Source: Frateuria terrea (lineage in GTDB: Bacteria; Pseudomonadota; Gammaproteobacteria; Xanthomonadales; Rhodanobacteraceae). From it: a DNA stretch of 64,000 nt. This document shows, piece after piece, positions 1-7,045 of this stretch. The stretch is taken from contig NZ_FOXL01000006.1 in NCBI RefSeq assembly GCF_900115705.1, forward strand, positions 124,001 through 188,000. Direction: 5' to 3'. Made by a program: the position numbers and the translations under genes. Under the pieces are notes generated by a model. It made no database searches and was not told the origin of the DNA. It worked only from the letters and a program-made list of their open reading frames with translations. Within the stretch, counting starts at the first letter, position 1; every line of letters starts with the position of its first letter.

Positions 1-1
1 C

Positions 2-313
2 GGACCGACTACGCTCAGCGCGCTGCTCAACAGCTTGCAGATGGGGTTCCGCACGCTGGCGATCGCCCAGCGCAGCTCCGAGGTCTGGAGCATCCTGGGG
101 GCGGTCAAGACGGAATTCGGCAAGTTCGGCGGCATCCTCGAATCAGCGGTCAAGCAGGTGGACACTGTCCGCAACACGCTGCAGAAGGCCTCCGGCAAGA
201 CCACGACCATCACGCGCAAGCTACGCGGCGTGGAGACGCTCTCGGGCGAGGTCACCCAGCAGCTACTTGGCCTGGCGCCCGAAGTCGACGACGTCGAGGA
301 AGACGCGGTCTGA
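2..313 (+). CDS. rmuC: DNA recombination protein RmuC, C-terminal fragment (cut by window edge)
   Basis: The reading frame is open from the first bases of the window and ends at a stop at 311-313. About 103 residues of the C terminus are present. They contain the stretch SLQMGFRTLAIAQRSSEVW followed by LGAVKTEFGKFG, which is the conserved end of the RmuC nuclease-like domain. RmuC family proteins limit inversions and rearrangements between short repeats, and the N-terminal coiled coil would lie upstream of the window. The acidic tail EVDDVEEDAV is typical of the variable C terminus. The internal ATG at 35 is not the start, because conserved sequence precedes it. A palindromic repeat follows 15 bases after the stop. 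Confidence 0.9.
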   Translation, partial: GPTTLSALLNSLQMGFRTLAIAQRSSEVWSILGAVKTEFGKFGGILESAVKQVDTVRNTLQKASGKTTTITRKLRGVETLSGEVTQQLLGLAPEVDDVEEDAV

Positions 314-328
314 TGCAAATTGCGCCCT

Positions 329-444
329 TTCCTCCGCAGAGGAGGTTGGGGTGAGGGGGCGCTCTTGCGAAGAGCCGATCCGCGCGCTCTCGTTCGTTCG
401 CAAAAGCGCAGCAGCCACCTTCCCCGCGAACCCAACCCTTACCC
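329..444. repeat. Intergenic palindromic repeat, copy A
   Basis: A short stem CCTCC/GGAGG at 331-345 is followed by TTGGGGTGAGGG. About 70 bases on, the inverted counterpart AACCCAACCCTTACCC lies at 429-444. This matches the composite layout of the copies at 17535, 26493 and 38769 and is the most degenerate of them. It occupies the rmuC-folE spacer, where no gene is visible. Confidence 0.6.
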
Positions 445-564
445 AAACCCTTCCCGGTTTTCGATATAGGACGGGCTTCCGAATCGGCGAGCTTTACACA
501 TGGTCAAGCGGCATCACGTGGCAGCGGACGCTAAACTGTCACGTCCGCAAGCCGAGGCATCCGC

Positions 565-1164
565 ATGAGCGACCCCAGCACCCCCAACGACGTCACCCAG
601 GCCCAGGCCGAGGAAGCCGTACGCACGCTGCTGCGCTGGGCCGGCGACGACCCCTCCCGCGAAGGGCTGCTGGACACGCCGCGGCGCGTGGCCAAGGCGT
701 ATCGCGACTGGTTCTCCGGGTATGCCGACGATCCGTCCGAATTCCTCAAGCGCACCTTCAAGGAGGTCGAGGGCTACGACGAAATGGTGGTGCTGCGCGA
801 CATCGAGTTCGAGAGCCATTGCGAACACCACATGGCGCCGATCATCGGCCGCGCCCACGTCGGCTACCTGCCGACCAACCGCGTGGTCGGCATCAGCAAG
901 CTCGCCCGCGTGGTCGAGGGCTACGCGCGCCGCTTCCAGGTGCAGGAGAAGCTCACCGCGCAGATCGCCCACTGCATCCAGGAACATCTCAGGCCCGCCG
1001 GCGTGGCGGTGGTGATCGATGCCAGCCACGAGTGCATGACCACCCGCGGCGTGCACAAGCGAGGCGTGTCGATGGTCACCAGCCAGATGCTCGGCGCCTT
1101 CCGCGACGACGCGCGTACCCGGGCGGAGTTCCTGCAGTTCATCGGGATCCACGGCGCCCGTTGA
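565..1164 (+). CDS. folE: GTP cyclohydrolase I
   Basis: FolE converts GTP to 7,8-dihydroneopterin triphosphate, the first committed step of pterin and folate synthesis in the cytosol. At 199 aa it has the usual length of the family. The zinc ligands are visible as Cys86 and His89 in the CEHH motif and Cys157 in ECMTTRG, and the signatures [15 protein letters not shown] and [13 protein letters not shown] flank the active site. The ATG at 565 is preceded by a GAGGC box, and a TAAACT -10-like hexamer lies at 532-537. Three more pterin genes (a pteridine reductase, folK and folB) lie near 33-37 kb, so the pathway is scattered rather than organised as one operon. Confidence 0.97.
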   Translation: MSDPSTPNDVTQAQAEEAVRTLLRWAGDDPSREGLLDTPRRVAKAYRDWFSGYADDPSEFLKRTFKEVEGYDEMVVLRDIEFESHCEHHMAPIIGRAHVGYLPTNRVVGISKLARVVEGYARRFQVQEKLTAQIAHCIQEHLRPAGVAVVIDASHECMTTRGVHKRGVSMVTSQMLGAFRDDARTRAEFLQFIGIHGAR

Positions 1165-1219
1165 AGTTTCGCCGGCTTCGGCCGCTACAGGGGGCGCGAT
1201 TCCAACGGCCCCTCCCCAC

Positions 1220-2377
1220 GTGCGTTTCGACCTTGCCACCCTCAGCCTGCTCGGCGCCCTGCAGGCGCTGCTGCTTGCGCCGCTGCTGCTGGTGGCCACG
1301 CGTGCCTACACCGGCCGTGCGCGCACCAGCCTGCGCATCTGGGGCACGGTGCTGCTTTTGCAGTCGCTGGGCTGGCTGCTGGCCGCGCTGCGCGGGCAGG
1401 TCAGCGACTGGTGGTCGATCGTGCTGGCCAACGGCGTACTGATCGTGTCCTACGCCGAAACCGCGCGCGCGTTGCGGCTGCTGCTGGGCGTGCCGCAGCG
1501 GCGGGCCTGGCTGGCCGCGATCGGCCTGGCCGCGTGGCTGGGCATCGCCTGGTTCGGCATCGTGCAGCCGGATTACCGCACGCGCGTGTGCATTGCCGCC
1601 GCACTGGTGGGGTGCTACCTGGCCATGCTGCTGTGGCCGCTGCGCCACGCCCTGCGCTCCGGCGGCTCGACGGCGCAGCGTGTGATGCTGCTGGTGCTGG
1701 CCGGCGCCGCCGTGGCCTGGTGCCTGCGGCTGCGCGAGCTGGCCACGGTGCCGCAGGTCGGGCTGCTGCTGGCTACGCCCGCCAACGTCGTCAACATGGT
1801 CTACGGCACGCTGGAGCCGGTGTTCGCCAGCCTCGGGTTCCTGCTGATGTACAACGAGGCCGCGCAGGCCGAACTTCGTCGCCTGGCCCGCACCGATCCG
1901 CTCACCGGCATGCTCAACCGGCTGGCGCTGGACGAGGAGGGACAGCGGCTGTTCGGTGGCGGCGACGCACTGGCCGCCCTGATGCTCGATGCCGACCATT
2001 TCAAGGCGATCAACGACCGCTTCGGCCACGCCGTCGGCGACCACGTGCTGGCGGCGCTGGCGAACGGCATCGCGGCGCTGCTCCGGCCGGGCGACGTGCT
2101 CGGACGCGCCGGCGGCGAGGAATTCCTGCTGTTGCTGCCGCGCAGCGACCTGGCCTCCGCCATCGCGCTGGCGGAGGTATTGCGGGCCCACGTGGCGACG
2201 ATGTCGCTGGAGCTGGACCGGCAGGTGCAGCCGATCACCGTGTCGATCGGCGTGGCGGTGCGTACGCCGGACGACCGCGACATGGCTGGCCTGGTGCGGC
2301 GTGCCGACCGCGCGCTGTACCAGGCCAAGCACGCCGGCCGCAACCGGGTCGTTGCCGCGGACGCGCTGGTCGCCTGA
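1220..2377 (+). CDS. Membrane-bound diguanylate cyclase (GGDEF)
   Basis: The protein should make cyclic di-GMP from two GTP at the inner membrane. Residues 1-210 hold about six hydrophobic segments, probably a membrane sensor of unknown ligand. The GGDEF domain occupies roughly 220-380. It has DPLTGMLNR, DADHFKAIND and the active-site variant GGEEF at 298-302, which is compatible with activity. The inhibitory RxxD site is present as RPGD (289-292), exactly five residues before GGEEF, so product feedback inhibition is expected. The start is GTG at 1220, 55 bases after folE. No output partner is adjacent. Confidence 0.9.
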   Translation: MRFDLATLSLLGALQALLLAPLLLVATRAYTGRARTSLRIWGTVLLLQSLGWLLAALRGQVSDWWSIVLANGVLIVSYAETARALRLLLGVPQRRAWLAAIGLAAWLGIAWFGIVQPDYRTRVCIAAALVGCYLAMLLWPLRHALRSGGSTAQRVMLLVLAGAAVAWCLRLRELATVPQVGLLLATPANVVNMVYGTLEPVFASLGFLLMYNEAAQAELRRLARTDPLTGMLNRLALDEEGQRLFGGGDALAALMLDADHFKAINDRFGHAVGDHVLAALANGIAALLRPGDVLGRAGGEEFLLLLPRSDLASAIALAEVLRAHVATMSLELDRQVQPITVSIGVAVRTPDDRDMAGLVRRADRALYQAKHAGRNRVVAADALVA

Positions 2378-2416
2378 TGCTTGCCGCTGCCACGGGCAGC
2401 CTGCTCCAATGCGCCG

Positions 2417-2752
2417 ATGCGCCGCCTGCTCCCGCTGCTCGCCCTGCTTTGCACGGCCGCCCACGCGGGCGACTATCCCTCCAGCGTGTCCGCCTACCTG
2501 GCGCGGTTCGACCAGGACGGCGACGGACGCGTCGGGCCGCAGGAATACGTCGATTACCTCAGCGCCGGGTTCCGCGCCATGGACGCCAATGGCGACGGGG
2601 TGCTCGAAACCGATGAACTGCCGCCCGGGCCGCGCCGCATGCCACGAACGCTGGCCGCTTTCCAGGCCGACCTGCGCGCGCAGTTCCGGCGGATGGACCG
2701 CAACCACGATGGCTTCCTCAACGCGCGGGAGATGGCGCAGCCGCCGCGTTAG
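2417..2752 (+). CDS. Exported EF-hand calcium-binding protein
   Basis: A short secreted protein of 111 aa. It begins with a clear signal peptide, MRRLLPLLALLCTAAHA, probably cleaved after AHA. Three EF-hand loops follow: DQDGDGRVGPQE, DANGDGVLETDE and DRNHDGFLNARE. The first two have the canonical DxDxDG spacing, and the third has His at one position. Ca2+ binding in the periplasm is likely; the physiological role is unknown. A TTG 36 bases upstream would add 12 non-hydrophobic residues before the signal peptide, so ATG 2417 is preferred. It sits 39 bases after the cyclase gene and may be cotranscribed with it. Confidence 0.8.
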   Translation: MRRLLPLLALLCTAAHAGDYPSSVSAYLARFDQDGDGRVGPQEYVDYLSAGFRAMDANGDGVLETDELPPGPRRMPRTLAAFQADLRAQFRRMDRNHDGFLNAREMAQPPR

Positions 2753-2920
2753 TTGCGGGTGCCATCGAGGTTCCGGACTGCCGGCCTGGAACCGGCCCCA
2801 CGGGTCGGTACCCGGCCGCGGCTTTTGGCGACCTGCGTGCACGCCCGTCGTGCCTGCCGCGCAGCAATCGGGCCGCAGCGATGCGCTATCGTGCGCGCTT
2901 CACCCGCCAGCCACGCGCGC

Positions 2921-4228
2921 ATGGACCCGACCCACACCGTACTGAGCGACACGCGCCGCCGCGCGGCGGTGGCCTTCATCTTCGTCACCGTGCTGCTGGA
3001 CATGCTGGCGTTCGGCATCGTCATACCGGTACTGCCGCACCTGATCGAGCAGCTGGCCGGCGGCGGCATTGCGAAAGCCGCCTGGTGGGTGGGCGTGTTC
3101 TCCACCGTGTTCGCGGTGGTGCAGTTCGCCTTCTCCCCCGTGCAGGGTGCGTTGTCGGACCGCTTCGGGCGGCGACCGGTGATCCTGATCTCCAACCTGG
3201 GGCTGGCCGTCGATTTCGTGGTGCTGGCGCTGGCGCCGACGCTGTGGCTGCTGTTCGTCAGCCGCGCCCTGCTGGGCATGACCGCGGCAAGCTTCACCAC
3301 CGCCAACGCCTACATCGCCGACATCACGCCCACGGAAAAGCGGGCGGCAGCCTACGGCATGCTCGGCGGCGCATTTGGGTTGGGCTTCATCGTCGGGCCG
3401 GGCCTGGGCGGTTTCCTCGGCGACATCTCGCTGCGGCTGCCGTTCTGGGTCGCCGGCGCGCTGGCGCTGTGCAATTTCCTGTACGGGTTTTTCATCCTGC
3501 CCGAGTCGCTGCCGAAGGAGCGCCGCACGCCGCGCTTCGAATTGCACAGTGCCCACCCGCTGGGCTCGCTCAAGCTGCTGCGGCGCCATCCGCAGGTGCT
3601 CGGGCTGGGGGTGGTGATGTTCCTGGTGTACCTGGCGCACTACGTACTGCAGACCACCTTCGTGCTGTACGCGGACTACCGCTATGGCTGGGGCCCGCAG
3701 GCGGTCGGCTTCGTGCTGATGCTGGTGGGGGCCTGCGACGGCTCGGTGCAGGCATTCCTCACCGGCCGGCTGACGCCGCGCTTAGGCGAGCGGCGCGTGC
3801 TGCTGGCCGGCATGGCCTGCGGCATCGGTGCGTTCCTGCTGATGGGCGTGGCCGGCCAGGGCTGGCTGTTCCTCGCCGGCATCCCGCTGATGGCGCTGTG
3901 GAGCCTGTCCGGACCGCCGATCCAGGCGATCATGACGCACCAGGTCGACCCGTCCGAACAGGGCCGGCTGCAGGGTGCGATCACCAGCCTGGGCAGCTTC
4001 GCCGGCATCTTCGGCCCGTACCTGTTCGCGCAGGTGTTCGCCTTCTCGATCGCGCCCGGCTCGCCGGTGCACCTGCCCGGGCTGGCCTTCGTGCTGTCGG
4101 CGCTGCTGCTGGCCGTCGGCACGGTGATTGCCGCGCGGGTGACCGCGCATACCGCACCCCTGGCAGGCGCAACGGACATCCCCGACGCGGATGCGCCGCA
4201 CGCGCTGCCGCACGATTCCTCCCACTGA
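2921..4228 (+). CDS. MFS transporter, tetracycline-resistance (TCR/Tet) subfamily
   Basis: A 435-aa major facilitator protein with about twelve hydrophobic segments. The motif-A loop is GALSDRFGRRP at about 77-87. The region after it, through TTANAYIADITP and the glycine-rich GGAFGLGFIVGPGLGG, is the signature of TetA-type drug/H+ antiporters. It probably extrudes a small hydrophobic compound across the inner membrane; the substrate cannot be told from sequence and tetracycline resistance should not be assumed. The ATG at 2921 is chosen because the open frame upstream is arginine-rich and non-membrane. No TetR-type repressor lies next to it. The C-terminal tail after residue 410 is polar. Confidence 0.9.
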   Translation: MDPTHTVLSDTRRRAAVAFIFVTVLLDMLAFGIVIPVLPHLIEQLAGGGIAKAAWWVGVFSTVFAVVQFAFSPVQGALSDRFGRRPVILISNLGLAVDFVVLALAPTLWLLFVSRALLGMTAASFTTANAYIADITPTEKRAAAYGMLGGAFGLGFIVGPGLGGFLGDISLRLPFWVAGALALCNFLYGFFILPESLPKERRTPRFELHSAHPLGSLKLLRRHPQVLGLGVVMFLVYLAHYVLQTTFVLYADYRYGWGPQAVGFVLMLVGACDGSVQAFLTGRLTPRLGERRVLLAGMACGIGAFLLMGVAGQGWLFLAGIPLMALWSLSGPPIQAIMTHQVDPSEQGRLQGAITSLGSFAGIFGPYLFAQVFAFSIAPGSPVHLPGLAFVLSALLLAVGTVIAARVTAHTAPLAGATDIPDADAPHALPHDSSH

Positions 4229-4244
4229 CGACAAGGAGTTTTCC

Positions 4245-4757
4245 ATGACGCTTTCCATGTACCAGGCTTCCGTTCCCGTGTTCGTGCGCGCGCTGTCCAA
4301 CCTCGCCCACGTGCTGAAGAAGGGCGAGGCGCACGCCAAGGCCAGGAACGTCACCGACGAGGTGCTGCTGGGCACCCGCCTGATCCCCGACATGCTGCCG
4401 CTGACCAAGCAGGTGCAGATCGCCTGCGACATGGCCGCGCGCGGCACCGCCCGGCTGGCCGGCGTGGAACCGGCCTCGTTCGAGGACAACGAGACCACGC
4501 TGGAGCAGCTGTACGCGCGCATCCAGCGCGTGATCGATTACGTCCAGGGCTTCAAGGCCGAGCAGATCGACGGCAGTGAGGGCCGCGAGATCCATCTGAA
4601 GATGCGCAACGGCGAGATGGACTTCAAGGGCCAGGATTACCTCTTCGGCTTCGTGATCCCGAACCTGTACTTCCACTGCACCACCACCTACGTGATCCTG
4701 CGCGAGGCAGGCGCGGAGCTGGGCAAGACCGACTTCATCGCCGGCGCGCAGCAGTGA
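4245..4757 (+). CDS. DUF1993 domain protein (DinB-like fold expected)
   Basis: A 170-aa cytosolic protein of the DUF1993 family: N-terminal MTLSMYQASVPVFVRALSNL, central RLIPDMLPLTKQVQIA, and C-terminal NLYFHCTTTYVILREAG. Members are predicted helical bundles related to DinB metal-binding proteins; no reaction has been assigned. The ATG at 4245 follows a strong AAGGAG box at 4232-4237. The gene begins 16 bases after the transporter stop, so cotranscription is likely. A GC-rich hairpin follows the stop. Confidence 0.88.
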   Translation: MTLSMYQASVPVFVRALSNLAHVLKKGEAHAKARNVTDEVLLGTRLIPDMLPLTKQVQIACDMAARGTARLAGVEPASFEDNETTLEQLYARIQRVIDYVQGFKAEQIDGSEGREIHLKMRNGEMDFKGQDYLFGFVIPNLYFHCTTTYVILREAGAELGKTDFIAGAQQ

Positions 4758-4764
4758 CCTGCCG

Positions 4765-4790
4765 GGCGCGACGGTTCGCCGTCGCGCCTT
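4765..4790 (+). terminator. Hairpin terminator after the DUF1993 gene
   Basis: A perfect 10-bp stem (GGCGCGACGG / CCGTCGCGCC) closes a TTCG tetraloop 8 bases after the stop codon. It is followed only by TTGCT, so intrinsic termination may be partial. Confidence 0.65.
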
Positions 4791-4916
4791 GCTGAACGCA
4801 TCCGGTGCGCCGGTTTTCCGGCACGTCGCAAAGCGTGACCGGGCGCACACTCGCCATCGACGGGTGGCGCGCGCCCTGCTTGTACTGGCCCGAGTTTCCA
4901 ACCATCGGGCCAGTCC

Positions 4917-5129
4917 ATGGACAAGTACTTCGAATGCATCATCGCCGGCGGGCCGCAGCACGGCCTCGTCTACCGGCGCCCGGTCGATCCGTGCCATCCC
5001 ACGCCGCTGGCGGTGGTCACCGACGATGGCGAGCTGTGCACGCCGGCCGCGCGCAAGTACGGCTCGCGCGTGGTGCTGCTGCACCCGCAGGCCACCGGCG
5101 AGCAGTTCCGGACCATTCTCGCGGCATGA
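4917..5129 (+). CDS. Small uncharacterised protein, 70 aa
   Basis: I do not recognise this protein. It begins MDKYFECIIAGGPQHG and ends GEQFRTILAA. It has no signal peptide or membrane segment and one Cys near each third (positions 7, 26 and 41). Codon third positions are GC-rich like the neighbours, and the product is compositionally normal, which supports a real gene. No strong ribosome binding site precedes ATG 4917. It lies alone between two hairpins, the DUF1993 terminator and an inverted repeat at 5229-5247 (GTCCCGG / CCGGGAC). Confidence 0.55.
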   Translation: MDKYFECIIAGGPQHGLVYRRPVDPCHPTPLAVVTDDGELCTPAARKYGSRVVLLHPQATGEQFRTILAA

Positions 5130-5315
5130 CCGACGTGCCGCGTCACCGCCATCCGGCGACGCGGACGCGGCGACCTGAGCCCCTGGGGGCAATGGCTGCC
5201 AAACCACGTCACCCGGCGCCCTCGCCTTGTCCCGGCGAGCCCGGGACGCGGACAATACGCAGCCTGGCGTAACCACGGCCGTCCTGGTCGTGGTGGCCCG
5301 ATCCCGTGCGAGCCC

Positions 5316-6959
5316 ATGCTGCGACTGACCGACCTGAAGCTTCCCCTCGACCATCCGCCCGAAGCCCTGGCGGAGACGGTGCGCGCGCGCCTGAAAGTGC
5401 CGGCTGCCGCGGTGCGCGGCATAAGCGTGTTCCGCCGCGGCTATGACGCACGCAAGCGTGGCGCGATCGCGCTGATCTACACGCTGGACGTGGCGGTGGC
5501 CGACGAGGCCGGGGTGCTCGCACGCTTCGCCGACGACCGCCACGTGCAGCCCACGCCCGACACCAGCTACCACCCGGTGGCGCGGGCGCCGCAGCGGCTG
5601 GAGCATCGCCCGGTCGTGGTCGGCTTCGGCCCGTGCGGCATCTTCGCCGCGCTGATTCTGGCCGAGATGGGTTACCAGCCCATCGTGCTCGACCGCGGCA
5701 AGGCGGTACGCGAGCGCACCAAGGACACCTGGGATCTGTGGCGCAAGCGCAACCTGCATCCGGAATCGAACGTGCAGTTCGGCGAGGGCGGCGCCGGCAC
5801 CTTCTCCGACGGCAAGCTGCACAGCCAGATCTCCGACCCGCACCACCACGGGCGCAAGGTGCTGACGGAGTTCGTCAAGGCGGGCGCGCCGGAGGAGATC
5901 CTCTACGTCAGCAAGCCGCACATCGGCACCTTCCGGCTGGTGACGATGGTGGAGAACATGCGCGCGACGATCCAGGCGCTCGGTGGCGAGATCCGCTTCG
6001 ACCAGCGCGTGGCGGACCTGCTGGTCGAGATCGACGCCGACGGCGCGCGGCACGTGCGCGGCGTGCGGCTGGCCGGTGGCGAGGCATTGCGCTCGGACCA
6101 CGTGGTGCTGGCCGTCGGCCACAGCGCGCGCGACACCTTCGAGATGCTGCACGCGCGCGGCGTCCACCTGGAGGCCAAGCCCTTTTCGATCGGCTTTCGC
6201 ATCGAGCATCCGCAATCGGTGATCGACCGTGCTCGCTTCGGCCCGCAGGCCGGCCATCCCATCCTCGGCGCGGCCGACTACAAACTGGTCCATCACGGCA
6301 ACAAGGCCGGCCAGAGCGGGCGCTCGGTGTACAGCTTCTGCATGTGCCCGGGCGGCACCGTGGTGGCGGCGGCCTCCGAGCCGGGTCGCGTGGTGACCAA
6401 CGGCATGAGCCAGTACTCGCGCAACGAACGCAACGCCAATGCGGCGATCGTCTGCGGCATCACGCCGGAGGACTTCGCGCCTTATGGCGAAGGGCCGCTC
6501 GCCGGGATCGCGCTGCAGCGCCACTGGGAGTCGCACGCCTTCGCGATGGGTGGCGGCGACTACACCGCGCCGGCACAGCGGGTGGGCGACTTCCTCGCCG
6601 GGCGGCCCTCGCAGGCGCTCGGCGAAGTGCTGCCCTCGTACAAGCCGGGCGTGCACCTTACCGACCTGTCCACCGCCTTGCCTGACTACGCCATCGGCGC
6701 GATCCGTGAGGCGTTGCCGGCGTTCGACCGGCAGATCCGCGGTTTCTCGATGCACGACGCGGTGCTGACCGGCGTGGAAACGCGCACCTCCTCACCGGTG
6801 CGCGTTCGGCGCAACGAAGGCGACTACCAGAGCCTCAACACGCGCGGGCTGTTCCCCGCCGGCGAAGGCGCGGGGTATGCCGGCGGCATTTTGTCCGCCG
6901 CGGTCGACGGCATCCGTGTGGCTGAGGCGGTGGCGCTGGCGATCAACGCATCGCGATAG
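5316..6959 (+). CDS. NAD(P)/FAD-dependent oxidoreductase, YhiN/HI0933-like dehydrogenase family
   Basis: A 547-aa flavoprotein. Residues 1-90 form a small N-terminal domain. A Rossmann dinucleotide fold starts at 100 (VVVGFGPCGIFAALILAEMG) and binds the ADP of FAD. The substrate region contains NVQFGEGGAGTFSDGKL and KPHIGTFRLV. The C-terminal FAD signature GLFPAGEGAGYAGGI is followed by SAAVDGIRVAEAVA. It belongs to a widespread group of predicted FAD-utilising dehydrogenases (COG2509 type); the substrate is unknown. ATG 5316 is in a sensible place just before the conserved N-terminal domain. It converges with the GGDEF-EAL gene, with a palindromic repeat between the stops. Confidence 0.85.
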   Translation: MLRLTDLKLPLDHPPEALAETVRARLKVPAAAVRGISVFRRGYDARKRGAIALIYTLDVAVADEAGVLARFADDRHVQPTPDTSYHPVARAPQRLEHRPVVVGFGPCGIFAALILAEMGYQPIVLDRGKAVRERTKDTWDLWRKRNLHPESNVQFGEGGAGTFSDGKLHSQISDPHHHGRKVLTEFVKAGAPEEILYVSKPHIGTFRLVTMVENMRATIQALGGEIRFDQRVADLLVEIDADGARHVRGVRLAGGEALRSDHVVLAVGHSARDTFEMLHARGVHLEAKPFSIGFRIEHPQSVIDRARFGPQAGHPILGAADYKLVHHGNKAGQSGRSVYSFCMCPGGTVVAAASEPGRVVTNGMSQYSRNERNANAAIVCGITPEDFAPYGEGPLAGIALQRHWESHAFAMGGGDYTAPAQRVGDFLAGRPSQALGEVLPSYKPGVHLTDLSTALPDYAIGAIREALPAFDRQIRGFSMHDAVLTGVETRTSSPVRVRRNEGDYQSLNTRGLFPAGEGAGYAGGILSAAVDGIRVAEAVALAINASR

Positions 6960-6992
6960 TTGCCTCGCGGTAGAACCTTGCCCAATGTGAAG

Positions 6993-7015
6993 CCCTCTCC
7001 CCGAAGGGGAGAGGG
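6993..7015. repeat. Intergenic palindromic repeat, copy B (perfect 10-bp stem)
   Basis: CCCTCTCCCC and GGGGAGAGGG surround a 3-base loop GAA. It lies between two convergent genes and could also act as a bidirectional RNA hairpin, but it lacks a T tract. It is a single-stem copy of the repeat family also seen at 60422. Confidence 0.75.
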
Positions 7016-7045
7016 CGCAAAGGCGGCGCCGGCGGTGAGGCTGGC

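Noticed and set aside
3981-6755. Very long open frame of 924 codons on the minus strand opposite the FAD-dependent oxidoreductase
   Set aside because: It is rich in His, Arg, Gln and Val with no domain pattern, as expected for the antisense of a GC3-rich gene. The plus-strand protein has clear motifs.
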